DNA of 64,000 nucleotides from Lachnoanaerobaculum orale (GTDB taxonomy: Bacteria; Bacillota; Clostridia; Lachnospirales; Lachnospiraceae), in contig NZ_RRCM01000001.1 in assembly GCF_003862485.1 (NCBI RefSeq), positions 1,818,931-1,882,930 of the forward strand. The letters are read 5' to 3'. Each line of letters starts with the position of its first letter. Within the stretch, counting starts at the first letter, position 1. This document shows positions 36,743-46,588 of this stretch, piece by piece. Made by a program: the position numbers and the translations under genes. The notes below the pieces were generated by a model. It did not search any database. It was not told where the DNA came from and saw only the letters and a list, made by a program, of their open reading frames with translations.

Positions 36743-37962
36743 GCCAAAAAGTCCCTGATTCTCTTTGATCTGACAGGATTTCTAAGTTTTCTGAGTGCCT
36801 TGGCTTCAATCTGTCTGATTCTCTCCCTTGTAACCTTGAACTCCTTGCCTACTTCCTCCAAGGTTCTCGGGTGTCCGTCTTCAAGACCGAATCTAAGTAC
36901 AATAACCTGTCTTTCTCTTTCCTTCAAGTCTCCAAGTAATGTATCTATATGCTCTCTAAGCATAACCGATTCGACATTTCCCTCAGGTGTCAAAACATTG
37001 GAATCGGCCACAAAATCTCCAAGGTTTGAGTCGTCCTCTTCACCTATAGGAGTCTCAAGGGAAGCCGGCTCCCTTGCTATCTGCATTATTTCCATTACTT
37101 TCTCTTCAGTCATATCAAGTGCATTTGCAAGCTCGGTCACACTCGGCTCATAGCCAAGCTCAAGTGTAAGCTTTCTTTGCATCTTACTCATCTTGTTGAT
37201 AGTCTCTACCATATGTACAGGTACTCTGATGGTCCTTGCCTGGTCTGCAAGCGCTCTTGTCACAGACTGTCTTATCCACCATGTAGCATAGGTTGAAAGC
37301 TTAAATCCTTTAGTATAATCAAACTTCTCAACGCCCTTTATAAGTCCTAAGTTTCCCTCCTGTACAAGGTCCAAAAAGCTCATTCCTCTTCCTGTGTATC
37401 TCTTGGCGATACTTACAACCAGACGAAGGTTGGCTTCTATAAGACGCTGCTTTGCATATTCGTCGCCGTCCTGCTTTCTCTTTGCAAGCTCAAGTTCTTC
37501 ATTGGCTGTCAAAAGAGGTACCGTACCGATCTCTTTTAAGTACATTCTGACAGGGTCTTCAGTACCCACACCTTCCAAAAGGTCTATGGCGCTTAAATCA
37601 ATATCTTCTTCAGAATCCTTATCGAACTCATCGTCATCATCTAAGAGTAATGAGTCCTCATCGGCGATATTGTCTATATTATCAATGTCAATATTCAAAT
37701 CATCAGAAGTATTTTCATTGATCTCAATACCCTTATTTTCAAGATAAGAATATATTTGCTCTATGCTTTCAGAGTTCAATTCAATACCTGCAAAGAAATC
37801 ATTTATCTCACCGATATTAAGTTTCATATCTGAAGCAATACCCTTATTTACAAGGTCTTCCAGTTTTTGTAAGAACTCCTGCGGTGACATCTTCTTCTTG
37901 TTTGCACTGTCCGTGCCTTTTGATGCCTTATTTCCTGTAATATTTCGGTTTTCTTTAGCCAC
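36739..37962 (-). CDS. rpoD: Primary RNA polymerase sigma factor (RpoD/SigA)
   Basis: Group 1 sigma-70 factor of 407 residues. An acidic N-terminal region 1.1 is followed by region 1.2 ([20 protein letters not shown]). Region 2 includes [20 protein letters not shown] for -10 recognition. Region 4 ends [20 protein letters not shown] for -35 recognition. I use the GTG at 37962 because GAAGGG stands 8-9 nt upstream; the ATG 9 nt before it has no spacing. dnaG, often next to rpoD, is not adjacent. Confidence 0.95.
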   Translation of the reverse strand: MAKENRNITGNKASKGTDSANKKKMSPQEFLQKLEDLVNKGIASDMKLNIGEINDFFAGIELNSESIEQIYSYLENKGIEINENTSDDLNIDIDNIDNIADEDSLLLDDDDEFDKDSEEDIDLSAIDLLEGVGTEDPVRMYLKEIGTVPLLTANEELELAKRKQDGDEYAKQRLIEANLRLVVSIAKRYTGRGMSFLDLVQEGNLGLIKGVEKFDYTKGFKLSTYATWWIRQSVTRALADQARTIRVPVHMVETINKMSKMQRKLTLELGYEPSVTELANALDMTEEKVMEIMQIAREPASLETPIGEEDDSNLGDFVADSNVLTPEGNVESVMLREHIDTLLGDLKERERQVIVLRFGLEDGHPRTLEEVGKEFKVTRERIRQIEAKALRKLRNPVRSKRIRDFLA

Positions 37963-38144
37963 TAAGATCATCCCTTCACAAATAGTTGCCGATAATTGAC
38001 ATATCTATTTTTTATTTTAACTGCAACCTTAAACGGTTGTAAAGCTTAAAGAGGCAAAAACCTAAGTTCTTCCCTCTTTATGCAGCTATCAATAATATAA
38101 AGGTATACATATACCATTGTATTTTTCTTGTTATCTGCATCGCC

Positions 38145-38173
38145 ATTATAATACTTTTGATGCAGTTTTTCAA
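38145..38173 (-). promoter_or_regulatory. Promoter of rpoD
   Basis: TTGAAA (38168-38173), 17 nt, TATAAT (38145-38150). Transcription would begin near 38138, giving a leader of about 175 nt. The leader can form AAAGAGG/CCTCTTT and CAACC/GGTTG hairpins but no clear terminator. The -35 lies 13 bp past the rpiR-type gene stop. Confidence 0.7.
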
Positions 38174-38185
38174 GTAATTTTTCTC

Positions 38186-39043
38186 TTATCTGAACCTGTC
38201 GGGTCTTGATAAATAGAATCTCTTATCGTCTTCCTTCTTATTTAAAGTGGTCACGGTATCTTCAAGAATTGCACTCTTTATGACACTGTCAATATTTATG
38301 TACTCGCTGTATACAAGGTCAAGTACAAGCAACATAGGAAACTGTGGTGAAATAAGGTTTCCGTTCTCAAGGTATTCAAGTGATGCGACAACCACCACCT
38401 CATCACAAAACTCGTGCAGTGACTGGCTGTCTGCCGATGTAAAGAATATAGTCTTTTTACCTCTGTCATGTGCAGACTTTAAGAGAAACAGGATATCCTC
38501 GGTCTTTCCGCTGATACTGAAAGCCACCACAGTATCGCCGTCTTTTAAAAATACCGACTGCATTCTTATCCTGTCCGAATCTGTAAGAGAATCTATATCA
38601 AGTCCCACTCTTACAAATCTGCTCTCCATCTCACTTGCGGCATATCCGGAACTGCCCTTTCCCACCGCAATTACCTTTTTGGAGTTTACAAGCATCCTTA
38701 CAACTCTTTGTATCTGGTCGTTGTCAAGAATCGAATATGCCTTGTTAAGCAAATCCTGATATGTGTTGAATACATTCTGAGTAATCATATTTGCATTCGG
38801 CTTTTTTACTCTTACACTGTCAAGGAATGCGAATATAAACTCTCTAAATCCTACAAAACCGCATTTCTTTGCAAATCTTGATATGGACGCCTGTGATACA
38901 TAGAGTCTCTCAGCTACATTTTGAATATTTATATCCATACTCGGATCACATTGTAAGAAATAATCCGCTATCTTCTTTTCTGTAGCTGTAAATAGTGTGT
39001 ATTTTGATTCTATTATAGGAATCACCGATTTTTCGTATATCAT
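38186..39043 (-). CDS. RpiR/MurR family transcriptional regulator
   Basis: A 285-residue regulator. The N-terminal helix-turn-helix contains QNVAERLYVSQASISRFAKK. A C-terminal SIS sugar-phosphate-binding domain includes VIAVGKGSSGYAASEMESRF and VVAFSISGKTEDILFLLKSA. It closes an operon with nanE and a sugar ABC transporter. It probably senses an amino-sugar phosphate such as ManNAc-6-P and controls the operon through the palindrome at 43092-43106. Confidence 0.88.
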   Translation of the reverse strand: MIYEKSVIPIIESKYTLFTATEKKIADYFLQCDPSMDINIQNVAERLYVSQASISRFAKKCGFVGFREFIFAFLDSVRVKKPNANMITQNVFNTYQDLLNKAYSILDNDQIQRVVRMLVNSKKVIAVGKGSSGYAASEMESRFVRVGLDIDSLTDSDRIRMQSVFLKDGDTVVAFSISGKTEDILFLLKSAHDRGKKTIFFTSADSQSLHEFCDEVVVVASLEYLENGNLISPQFPMLLVLDLVYSEYINIDSVIKSAILEDTVTTLNKKEDDKRFYLSRPDRFR

Positions 39044-39064
39044 TTCCCCTCTTTTCTACTATGC

Positions 39065-39949
39065 CTAGCCCTTTACCGCACCCAAAGTAATACCCTTTGT
39101 AAAATACTTTTGCAGTGCAATGAACACTATAAGTATAGGTGCCGACGCCAGTGTAGCTCCCGCCATTATAAGCCCGAAATCTGTCGAGTTTTCTGCTTGT
39201 AGTTTAGCAATACCGAGAGAAATTGTCAAATTGGACGTAGAGCTTAACATTATGAGTTGCATAAAATAATCATTCCAGCTGTTAATAAATGTAAATATTG
39301 CCAAAGCTCCGACTCCCGGCTTAACCATCTGGAAAACTATATCCGTAAACGTTCTGAATTCACTTGCACCGTCAATCCTTGCCGCCTCAAGCATCTCTGT
39401 AGGTATACCCTCTGAAAACTGCTTCATAAGGAATACACCGAAAGGCCATCCTACAGTAGGTAAAATAACAGCCCATATAGTATTGTAAAGTTTTAATGAT
39501 GACATCTCTCTGATAAGAGGTATCAAGATAACCTGCTTAGGCAAAGCCATAGCACATACTATAAGTGTGAAAAGCAATACTCTGCCGTGGAATCTCTTCT
39601 TTGCAAGAGCATATCCCGCCATTGCGGCACTGAGGCAGGTCAAAACCATTGCCATGATTGCCATAAATACCGTATTTAACATCCATCTGACAGCTGCAGG
39701 CGCCTGAGGTCCCTTTATAAAGCCCAGTTCAAAAATCGGTGCCGTCTGTCTTGAAAACAGCTTTTTGAAATTGTCCATTACCAGCTCTTTCGGTATCCAA
39801 TCAGGTACCGGAGAATTTATTGAAACCGGTGTTTTGAATGCACCTGTAACAATCCAGTAAAGCGGAAATACAAAACAAATCGCCAGAGCTATCAGCACAA
39901 TGATTGACACTATATTATAGACTTTTTTTAATGAATGTGAAGTTTTCAT
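39065..39949 (-). CDS. Carbohydrate ABC transporter permease (MalG type)
   Basis: A 294-residue permease with 6 membrane segments. The EAA loop EGIPTEMLEAARIDGASEFR, which contacts the ATPase, is clear. It pairs with the permease gene upstream (1 nt apart). No ATPase gene is in the cluster, so a shared MsmK-type ATPase is probably used, as is usual for CUT1 transporters. Confidence 0.92.
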   Translation of the reverse strand: MKTSHSLKKVYNIVSIIVLIALAICFVFPLYWIVTGAFKTPVSINSPVPDWIPKELVMDNFKKLFSRQTAPIFELGFIKGPQAPAAVRWMLNTVFMAIMAMVLTCLSAAMAGYALAKKRFHGRVLLFTLIVCAMALPKQVILIPLIREMSSLKLYNTIWAVILPTVGWPFGVFLMKQFSEGIPTEMLEAARIDGASEFRTFTDIVFQMVKPGVGALAIFTFINSWNDYFMQLIMLSSTSNLTISLGIAKLQAENSTDFGLIMAGATLASAPILIVFIALQKYFTKGITLGAVKG

Positions 39950-39950
39950 A

Positions 39951-40859
39951 TTATTTCTCCTTTGCCAATCTGAACTGAACTGCAGACAATACCGCTATGA
40001 ATATCGCCAAAACAACTCCCATTGCGTTTCCGTATCCGTATCTGAACATCTTAAATGCCATATAGTAAATATAATACATTACGGTATCTGTTGAATGATT
40101 CGGACCGCCTGATGTCAAGAGCTGTATCAGGGCGAAACATTGGAAACTGTTTATAGTGGTTATTACAAGTATATAAAGTGTGGTAGGCATTATCTGCGGC
40201 CACTTTATCTTCCAGAATAATTGCATCTCATTGGCACCGTCCACTTGGGCAGCCTCTACAAGTGAATTGTCCACATTTCCAAGTGCGGACACATAAAGAA
40301 CTATAGGCTGTCCTACAGATGTGGTGAGCAGGATAAGTATTATACAAGCCAGAGCAAATCTCTCATCACCCAGCCAGTTGATATTTGTCTTTAAGATACC
40401 GCTGCTCTTTCCTATATAATTGAAAATGCCGTAGTAGTTATTGTACATCCATTTCCAAACCACAGTAACGGCTACGGAGCCTGTTACAACCGGAAGATAG
40501 AAAATACATCTGAAAACCGAAAGCACCTTATCATTGAGATTGTATATTACGGATGAAACCCAAAGTGAAAATATACAAACTACAGGAACTGAAATAATTA
40601 CTATAACAAAGGTATTCTTAAGTGCTTTTAAAAAGATACCGTCTCTAAATAACTCTATATAATTACCGAATCCGATGAAAACATCCTTTGCATCCTTTCC
40701 CATTGTGGAATCAAAGAAGCTGGTATATACACATATAATCATCGGGATTATTACAAATCCTATAAAGAATACAAGGCTCGGTAATAAAAACAAATAAGCT
40801 GAAGTTGTCTCTCTTCTTACCAATTCCTTTGATCTGGTGGTATAAACACCCTTTGCCAT
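39951..40859 (-). CDS. Carbohydrate ABC transporter permease (MalF type)
   Basis: A 302-residue permease with 6 main membrane segments and the EAA loop NSLVEAAQVDGANEMQLFWK. The start MAKGVYTTRSKELVRRETTS follows AAAGGGGAAAC. It lies between the binding-protein gene and the second permease. A hairpin with a T-run precedes it. Confidence 0.92.
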   Translation of the reverse strand: MAKGVYTTRSKELVRRETTSAYLFLLPSLVFFIGFVIIPMIICVYTSFFDSTMGKDAKDVFIGFGNYIELFRDGIFLKALKNTFVIVIISVPVVCIFSLWVSSVIYNLNDKVLSVFRCIFYLPVVTGSVAVTVVWKWMYNNYYGIFNYIGKSSGILKTNINWLGDERFALACIILILLTTSVGQPIVLYVSALGNVDNSLVEAAQVDGANEMQLFWKIKWPQIMPTTLYILVITTINSFQCFALIQLLTSGGPNHSTDTVMYYIYYMAFKMFRYGYGNAMGVVLAIFIAVLSAVQFRLAKEK

Positions 40860-40871
40860 GTTTCCCCTTTC

Positions 40872-40909
40872 TAAAAAATGTTGCTGAAAGAAAATCTTCA
40901 GCAACATTT
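40872..40909 (-). terminator. Intra-operon hairpin after the binding-protein gene
   Basis: Perfect 13-bp stem aaatgttgctgaa/ttcagcaacattt (40876-40888 with 40897-40909), followed by TTTTTTAG on the minus strand. It should cut transcription partly, leaving more mRNA for the binding protein than for the permeases. Confidence 0.7.
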
Positions 40910-40949
40910 ATAACACGTTAGATTATCTAACTCTATTTAAGAGCAGTTA

Positions 40950-42293
40950 CTATTGAGCCGCTGCCGCATTTGCATTCTTTGTAAATGTTGCGACTTCTGT
41001 TGCTACATCACCGCCTGTACCGATTCTTTGAAGCATGTTCCACCACTCTGTACGAGCTGTAGTCCATCCCTTTGTTACCTGATAGTAGTCACCCATTGAA
41101 GGCATGAACTTATCTTCAAACAGTTTCATTGTTTCAGCATTGTCTGTTCCGTCATAAACACCTGTTACAGAAGGTCTTACCGGGAAAAATCCTGATGCCT
41201 TAACACTTTCCTTTACCTCAGACTCGTCATTACATACAAAGTCGATAAATGTCTTTGCAGCCTCAATCTTCTTTTCATCTCCGTTATTGAAAACTCCGTA
41301 TCCCCAGATACCGCCGCAAAGCTCTGTAACCTTATCGTCACTCGGGAACAACATAGGTATTATCTCATCACCTGCGTTTGTAAGTCCTGCAGCACCGTTA
41401 TCCGTATTTGTCTGCTGTGAAGCATTCCAGCAGAATGACATTGCAAGTGTTCCGTTTCTGAAAAGTGTAATCTCGTCACCTCCTGCTATAGAAGGGTCGA
41501 AGTTTAAACCTGCCTGATCTACAATTGCCTGTAGCGCTTTTATATTCTCAGGTGAATCTGCTGTATACTTTGTATGATCCTTATCTGTAAATGTTCCTGA
41601 ATAAAGGTTGTTTACAAGTGCTCTTGTACCCTGGTCACCACCCTGTGATGCACAGTAGATAGCACCTACATTTTGCTGTCCTGAATCATATACAGCCTGT
41701 ACAGCCTTTAAGAAGTCTTCAGTACTCCATGTGTGGCTGTCAAGATCAAGGTATTGAAGTGCATTTGCCTTTTCAAACATTGTCTTGTTGATTGCCATAC
41801 AGTGTGCAACCATGAATGCCGGATACTCATAATATGCTCCTTCAGGACTCACACAAGCCGACTTTACTCTGTCATAGATATCTGAAGCCGCATCTTTTTC
41901 AAACATATCCTTCAAGTCTACCATAAGTCCCTTTGCACCCCAGTTGGCTACAAGTCTTTCAGGTCCCTCAAGTACGATATCAGGTGCCTGCTTTCCTTCT
42001 ATAGCAGTATTGATCTGGTCGTCACCGTTTTGATAGTCAAGATACTCAACGGTTACCTTGATTTCAGGATGCTTTTCGTTGAACTTCTTTACAATACCGT
42101 CAACTGTTGCCGCATCTCCCCACTTTCCTACAGGATATGTCCAAAGTGAGATGGCTGTTTCACCGTCTGTCGCCGCCTTTGTATCCGCTTTTGAATCTGC
42201 CGCAGCACTGCTCTGATCCGCTTTTCCTCCTCCACATGCCGCGAGCATTCCTGCCGCTGTAAGTGTCAAACCTGCCAACAATAATTTCTTCAT
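40950..42293 (-). CDS. Sugar ABC transporter substrate-binding lipoprotein
   Basis: A 447-residue extracellular binding protein of the CUT1 type. The lipoprotein signal MKKLLLAGLTLTAAGMLAAC places the lipidated Cys at residue 20, followed by a Ser/Ala/Asp-rich linker. The mature part has the family segment TVEYLDYQNGDDQINTAIEG. Together with nanE this suggests uptake of sialic acid, ManNAc or a related amino sugar. The substrate is inference. Confidence 0.9.
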   Translation of the reverse strand: MKKLLLAGLTLTAAGMLAACGGGKADQSSAAADSKADTKAATDGETAISLWTYPVGKWGDAATVDGIVKKFNEKHPEIKVTVEYLDYQNGDDQINTAIEGKQAPDIVLEGPERLVANWGAKGLMVDLKDMFEKDAASDIYDRVKSACVSPEGAYYEYPAFMVAHCMAINKTMFEKANALQYLDLDSHTWSTEDFLKAVQAVYDSGQQNVGAIYCASQGGDQGTRALVNNLYSGTFTDKDHTKYTADSPENIKALQAIVDQAGLNFDPSIAGGDEITLFRNGTLAMSFCWNASQQTNTDNGAAGLTNAGDEIIPMLFPSDDKVTELCGGIWGYGVFNNGDEKKIEAAKTFIDFVCNDESEVKESVKASGFFPVRPSVTGVYDGTDNAETMKLFEDKFMPSMGDYYQVTKGWTTARTEWWNMLQRIGTGGDVATEVATFTKNANAAAAQ

Positions 42294-42356
42294 ATTCCCT
42301 CCTTACGAGTCTCTTCCCAATTTATTTTTTGCGCTTTCCAAAACTACAAATATTTT

Positions 42357-43055
42357 TTACACTTCTACATTCTCTAATGCTTTTGCAAATTCTTTTGTTA
42401 TCAGCTGCGGCCTTGTTATAATTGAGCCGACCACCACGCTGTATGCTCCAAGCTCTATTACTCTTTTGCACTTGTCCGGAGTATTGATATTACCTTCCGC
42501 TATAACTTTGTGCTTTACCTTAGCAAGGATATCTCTCAATATTTCAAAATCATTTGCTTCAATCCTTAGTCCCTCACTCTCCTTTGTATAACCGACCATA
42601 GTAGTTCCAATGAAATCAAAACCAATCTCATCTGCAAAAATCGCCTCCGCAACTGTGGAACAATCAGCCATAAACATTTGATTCGGATACTTCTGCCTAA
42701 CTTCACCAAAGAAATCTTTCAAGCTCTTTTTCCCCGGGCGTAGCCTCTGTGTCGCATCAAGTGCTATTATATCAACTCCCACCTCAACCAATGCGTCAAC
42801 CTCTTTCATTGTAGGTGTGATATACACTTCACTGTCATCATAATCTTTCTTTATGATTCCTATAATCGGCAAATCCACCTGTTCTTTTATCTCCTTGATA
42901 TCAACAACGGAATTTGCTCTGATTCCGCTTGCTCCACCCATTTTCGCTGCTAGAGCCATTCTCCCCATAATGAAGTCTGAATGTAACGGTTCATTTTCCA
43001 GTGCCTGGCATGAAACAATCAGTTTCCCTTTTAGGTTTTTGATTCTCTCATTCAT
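42357..43055 (-). CDS. nanE: N-acetylmannosamine-6-phosphate 2-epimerase
   Basis: TIM-barrel enzyme of 232 residues that turns ManNAc-6-P into GlcNAc-6-P. Conserved parts are [37 protein letters not shown] and [15 protein letters not shown], and [20 protein letters not shown] at the C-terminus. The start at 43055 follows GGAGGTAG. It is the first gene of the operon. nanA and nanK are not in the window. Confidence 0.93.
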   Translation of the reverse strand: MNERIKNLKGKLIVSCQALENEPLHSDFIMGRMALAAKMGGASGIRANSVVDIKEIKEQVDLPIIGIIKKDYDDSEVYITPTMKEVDALVEVGVDIIALDATQRLRPGKKSLKDFFGEVRQKYPNQMFMADCSTVAEAIFADEIGFDFIGTTMVGYTKESEGLRIEANDFEILRDILAKVKHKVIAEGNINTPDKCKRVIELGAYSVVVGSIITRPQLITKEFAKALENVEV

Positions 43056-43078
43056 TTTTACTACCTCCATCTGAAAAT

Positions 43079-43107
43079 ATATTACCACTTTTGAAAAATA
43101 ATTTCAA
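43079..43107 (-). promoter_or_regulatory. nanE promoter with overlapping RpiR-type operator
   Basis: TTGAAA (43102-43107), 17 nt, TAATAT (43079-43084). A perfect palindrome TGAAA-TTATT-TTTCA at 43092-43106 covers the -35 element and part of the spacer. Its TGAAA/TTTCA arms are like many RpiR-family sites. The regulator at 38186-39043 is the obvious candidate. Confidence 0.65.
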
Positions 43108-43283
43108 TATATCCAAGCTATTCTGATTTTACTTTCATAAACTTACAAAAACACCGTTAAAATCACCATTTTTAGCCTGCATCATTTATGCATATCTTAT
43201 ATTATATTTGTTATATAATCTTAAGTTATCAAAGATATAACTTGACTGTTTTTGAAAATAACTTTATACAATTAAATCATCCA

Positions 43284-43319
43284 ATAAAAAAGAGATACGA
43301 GTCTCCTCATATCTCTTTA
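43284..43319 (-). terminator. Terminator of the purine operon
   Basis: Stem aaagagata/tatctcttt (43289-43297 with 43310-43318) with an inner GAG/CTC pair set, followed by TTTTTATT on the minus strand, 35 nt after the NCS2 permease. Confidence 0.88.
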
Positions 43320-43353
43320 TCAAAATATTATCAAGGCAGTGAATCAAGGCAAT

Positions 43354-44736
43354 CTATAGTAAGAAATACTTTAGTATAAACAATACTGACAGTATATACA
43401 TAAGAGGTGTGATCTTTTTTGCCTTTCCTGTGCAAAGGTTGATGATAACATATGATACTATACCCATTGAGATTCCTTCTGAAATGCTGTAAAAGAGCGG
43501 CATTGCCACTATGCAGATATAGCAAGGAATAGCTTCAGACATATCACTAAAGTCAATATGTACCACATTTGAGAACATATAAAATCCGACAACTATAAGA
43601 GCCGGTGCTGTTGCAAATGAAGGTATTGCAAGGAAAATAGGTGATAAAAGCAATGAAAGTGCAAATAAAACCGCTGTTGTAAATGCTGTAAGTCCTGTTC
43701 TTCCGCCTTCCGCAACACCTGATGCAGACTCAACAAATGTGGTAACCGTAGTGGTACCAAGCATTGCACCTGCTGTAGTAGCTACGGCATCTGCAAGCAG
43801 CGCGCCTCTGATATTCGGTAGCTTACCGTCCTTATCAAGCATACCCGCCTTTGTAGACACACCGATTAAAGTACCTATAGTATCAAACATATCCACAAAA
43901 AGGAATGCAAACATTACTACAACAAATTCAAGTGATGCAATCTTGTCAAACTGAAGCTTGAATAAAACCGGTCCTATGCTCGGAATACTGAGTCCGTTTG
44001 AAAAATCAGGCAATACACTGTAAAAACCGAGTGCAGGATTCGGCACATAAAGACCTGAAAGCTGCGCAATAATTCCAAGTATCCATGTAGCCAGGATTCC
44101 TAAGAGGATATTTCCCTTTATCTCCTTTACAACAAGGAATGCTGTTATAAGCACACCTATTATTGCGATAATTACCGTAATTCCCGCATCATTGGTTGTG
44201 GCAATCGCACCCTCAACACCATGTACCTTATTGTATCCGTCAATAGAAAACAGCTCTACAAGAGTAGCACCGCCGATAACAATCTTGGCATTTTGAAGTC
44301 CGATAAATGCGATAAAAAGTCCGATACCTACACTGACCGCAGACTTAAGATTCCTCGGTACGGCATTGAAAATAGCTTCACGCACACTTGTAACAGAAAG
44401 CAAGATGAAGATAATACCCTCTACAAATACCGCTGTAAGTGCAGTCTCCCAAGTATATCCCATACCTAAAACTACAGTGTATGCAAAATATGCGTTAAGT
44501 CCCATACCGGGCGCAAGTGCGAAAGGATAATTTGCAAACAATGCCATAAGCAGTGTACCTACAAATGAAGCTATCGCCGTTGCGGTAAATACGGCTCCTC
44601 TGTCCATACCTGCCGCACTGAGGATGTTGGGATTGACTGCCAGTATATATGCCATTGTCATAAAGGTTGTAATACCGGCTATTATCTCAGTCTTTACATC
44701 CGTTTTGTTTTCTTTCAGCTTAAAAAACTTTTCCAT
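43354..44736 (-). CDS. Adenine/guanine/hypoxanthine permease (AzgA/PbuG type)
   Basis: A 460-residue purine permease with about 12-13 membrane segments. FALAPGMGLNAYFAYTVVLG near residue 75, followed by a region with TTTVTTFVESASGVAEGGRT, is the AzgA-like signature. It should import adenine, guanine or hypoxanthine with protons. It is the last gene of the guaD-xdh-ade operon, matching the supply of both deaminases. Confidence 0.9.
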   Translation of the reverse strand: MEKFFKLKENKTDVKTEIIAGITTFMTMAYILAVNPNILSAAGMDRGAVFTATAIASFVGTLLMALFANYPFALAPGMGLNAYFAYTVVLGMGYTWETALTAVFVEGIIFILLSVTSVREAIFNAVPRNLKSAVSVGIGLFIAFIGLQNAKIVIGGATLVELFSIDGYNKVHGVEGAIATTNDAGITVIIAIIGVLITAFLVVKEIKGNILLGILATWILGIIAQLSGLYVPNPALGFYSVLPDFSNGLSIPSIGPVLFKLQFDKIASLEFVVVMFAFLFVDMFDTIGTLIGVSTKAGMLDKDGKLPNIRGALLADAVATTAGAMLGTTTVTTFVESASGVAEGGRTGLTAFTTAVLFALSLLLSPIFLAIPSFATAPALIVVGFYMFSNVVHIDFSDMSEAIPCYICIVAMPLFYSISEGISMGIVSYVIINLCTGKAKKITPLMYILSVLFILKYFLL

Positions 44737-44760
44737 ATATAGTCTCCTTTTTTTTATTAT

Positions 44761-44782
44761 ACTCCGGTATTCGGCCCGGAGT
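44761..44782 (-). other. GC-rich hairpin between ade and the purine permease
   Basis: Perfect 7-bp stem actccgg/ccggagt with an 8-nt loop. On the minus strand it is followed by A-rich sequence, not T, and then the permease ribosome binding site. It is probably an mRNA stability or processing element rather than a terminator for this strand. Confidence 0.45.
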
Positions 44783-44835
44783 TTTATTTTTATAAGTCTT
44801 TGATTGCCATTTCACTGCCTTTTGATATTTTAAAT

Positions 44836-46569
44836 TTACTCTGCCTCAATATCTATGAATCTGTTCTCAAAAACATCAAATACTCCCCTTGCTGTCAGCT
44901 TTATTTCAGGAATGACAATCAAAGACATAAAAGTAAGTGACATTACAGGCTCAAGTTGTGTGTTTACACCAAGCTCACTTACAGCCTTTTCATGTAGACC
45001 AAGCAGCTTTTTGGCGACTTCCTCGCCGCTCAAATCACTCATAAGACCTGCTACAGGAAGTGAAAGACTCTCCAAAATCTTACCGTCCTTTGCCAGAGCA
45101 AATCCGCCGCCGTTTTCTTTTATGTTTTCTATAGCCAGGTACATATCGTCATCATTTGTTCCTATACATATAATATTGTGTGAGTCATGTGCAACCGATG
45201 CGGCTATTGCACCGCATTTGATGCCGTAGCCCTTTATTATTCCCAGTCCTACCTTACCTGTATTATGATGTCTCTCTATAACGGCACACTTACAGGCATC
45301 TATATCCTTATCAAAAACAAAAAGTCCGTCACGTCTTTTTATCCTTATCTTTGATTTCTTTGACAACACTCCGCCTGCAATCATCTCTATAGCATAGACA
45401 TTATCAGATTTAAGCCACATTTGTAGCATTTCTTTTTTGAAATTATTAAGGCAAACGGTATCGGATACTTCGCTGATATCATATCTTTTTGTCTCTCTCA
45501 AATATTTACCGGCTTTTGCCACCTCTTCACCCAAAATAAATACCGATGACACAGGAAAATCATATAAATCGTCAAATACAACAAGGTCGGCTCTTTTTCC
45601 CGGAGCAATAATTCCTCTGTCAAAAAGACGGTAGCAGTCGCTTACATTGACTGTAGCCATAGAAAGTGCCATAACAGGCGAAATTCCCGCTCTTACCAAA
45701 GTACGCAGATGATACTCAAGATGACCTTCTTCAAATATTGTCTTAGGCTGTCTGTCATCAGAACATAACAGACATCTTCTGAAGTTAAACTCGTTAATAC
45801 AAGGAATCAGTGCCTTAAGATTATGACAGGCCGAACCTTGTCGCAGCTGGACATATATACCGCGGTTCAGCCTGTCTTCCATCTCTTCAAGCGTAGAACA
45901 TTCGTGGTCCGTATTTATACCTGCGCAGACATAGGCGTTTAAACTGTTACCCTTAAGATTCGGGCTGTGACCGTCTATAATCTTTTTATGACGACCTGCC
46001 AGAAGTATCTTATCAAGTGCGGTATCATCTTTTTGTATTACAGCGTTAAAGTCCATGAACTCGCCAAGACCCAAAACATCCTCCGATATAATATCAGCTT
46101 TCATATCCTCAGCCGATATAACAAAACCTGAATCCTCCAGATTTGTAGCCGGAACACAGGAAGGCATCATATACTTTATATCAAGTGCGGTATTTTCGGC
46201 CGCATTTTTCATATATGAAAATCCTTTAAGTCCGCATACGTTCACTATCTCATGCGGATCCGCAATTACCGTGGTAGTGCCGTGAGGCACCACCATCTTT
46301 CCGAACTCTTCAGGCGTGGTATATGAAGATTCTATATGGATATGTGCATCCATAAGCCCCGGAGAGATATATTTTCCTGTTACATCTATCTCTCTTTCAC
46401 CTTCATATTCGCCAAATCCCGCTATAAGTCCGTTTGTTATTGCCAAATCGGCTTTTAAAATTTTGCCTCCGCATAAGTCCACAATGTTGCCGTTTTTGAG
46501 TACCAAATCAGCCTTCTTTCTGCCGGCTGCCACATCAATCAGCTTCTTTAAAATGTCTTTCTCTATCAT
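44836..46569 (-). CDS. ade: Adenine deaminase
   Basis: A 577-residue amidohydrolase that turns adenine into hypoxanthine and ammonia. Metal-binding motifs are DAHIHIESSYTTPEEFGKMV, DPHEIVNVCG, GHSPNLKGN and CSDDRQPKTI. The C-terminal domain has GIIKGYGIKCGAIAASVAHD, typical of Ade. It follows the xanthine dehydrogenase genes by 19 nt, so adenine can be fed into the same oxidation. Confidence 0.95.
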   Translation of the reverse strand: MIEKDILKKLIDVAAGRKKADLVLKNGNIVDLCGGKILKADLAITNGLIAGFGEYEGEREIDVTGKYISPGLMDAHIHIESSYTTPEEFGKMVVPHGTTTVIADPHEIVNVCGLKGFSYMKNAAENTALDIKYMMPSCVPATNLEDSGFVISAEDMKADIISEDVLGLGEFMDFNAVIQKDDTALDKILLAGRHKKIIDGHSPNLKGNSLNAYVCAGINTDHECSTLEEMEDRLNRGIYVQLRQGSACHNLKALIPCINEFNFRRCLLCSDDRQPKTIFEEGHLEYHLRTLVRAGISPVMALSMATVNVSDCYRLFDRGIIAPGKRADLVVFDDLYDFPVSSVFILGEEVAKAGKYLRETKRYDISEVSDTVCLNNFKKEMLQMWLKSDNVYAIEMIAGGVLSKKSKIRIKRRDGLFVFDKDIDACKCAVIERHHNTGKVGLGIIKGYGIKCGAIAASVAHDSHNIICIGTNDDDMYLAIENIKENGGGFALAKDGKILESLSLPVAGLMSDLSGEEVAKKLLGLHEKAVSELGVNTQLEPVMSLTFMSLIVIPEIKLTARGVFDVFENRFIDIEAE

Positions 46570-46588
46570 ACCCCCTCCATGATAAAGT

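Noticed and set aside
38047..38220. Open frame in the rpoD leader that overlaps the end of the RpiR gene (QIREKLLEKLHQKYYNG...)
   Set aside because: It looks protein-like but has no start codon except a late ATG that would give only 23 residues, and it spans the rpoD promoter. It might be a gene remnant, but this cannot be shown.
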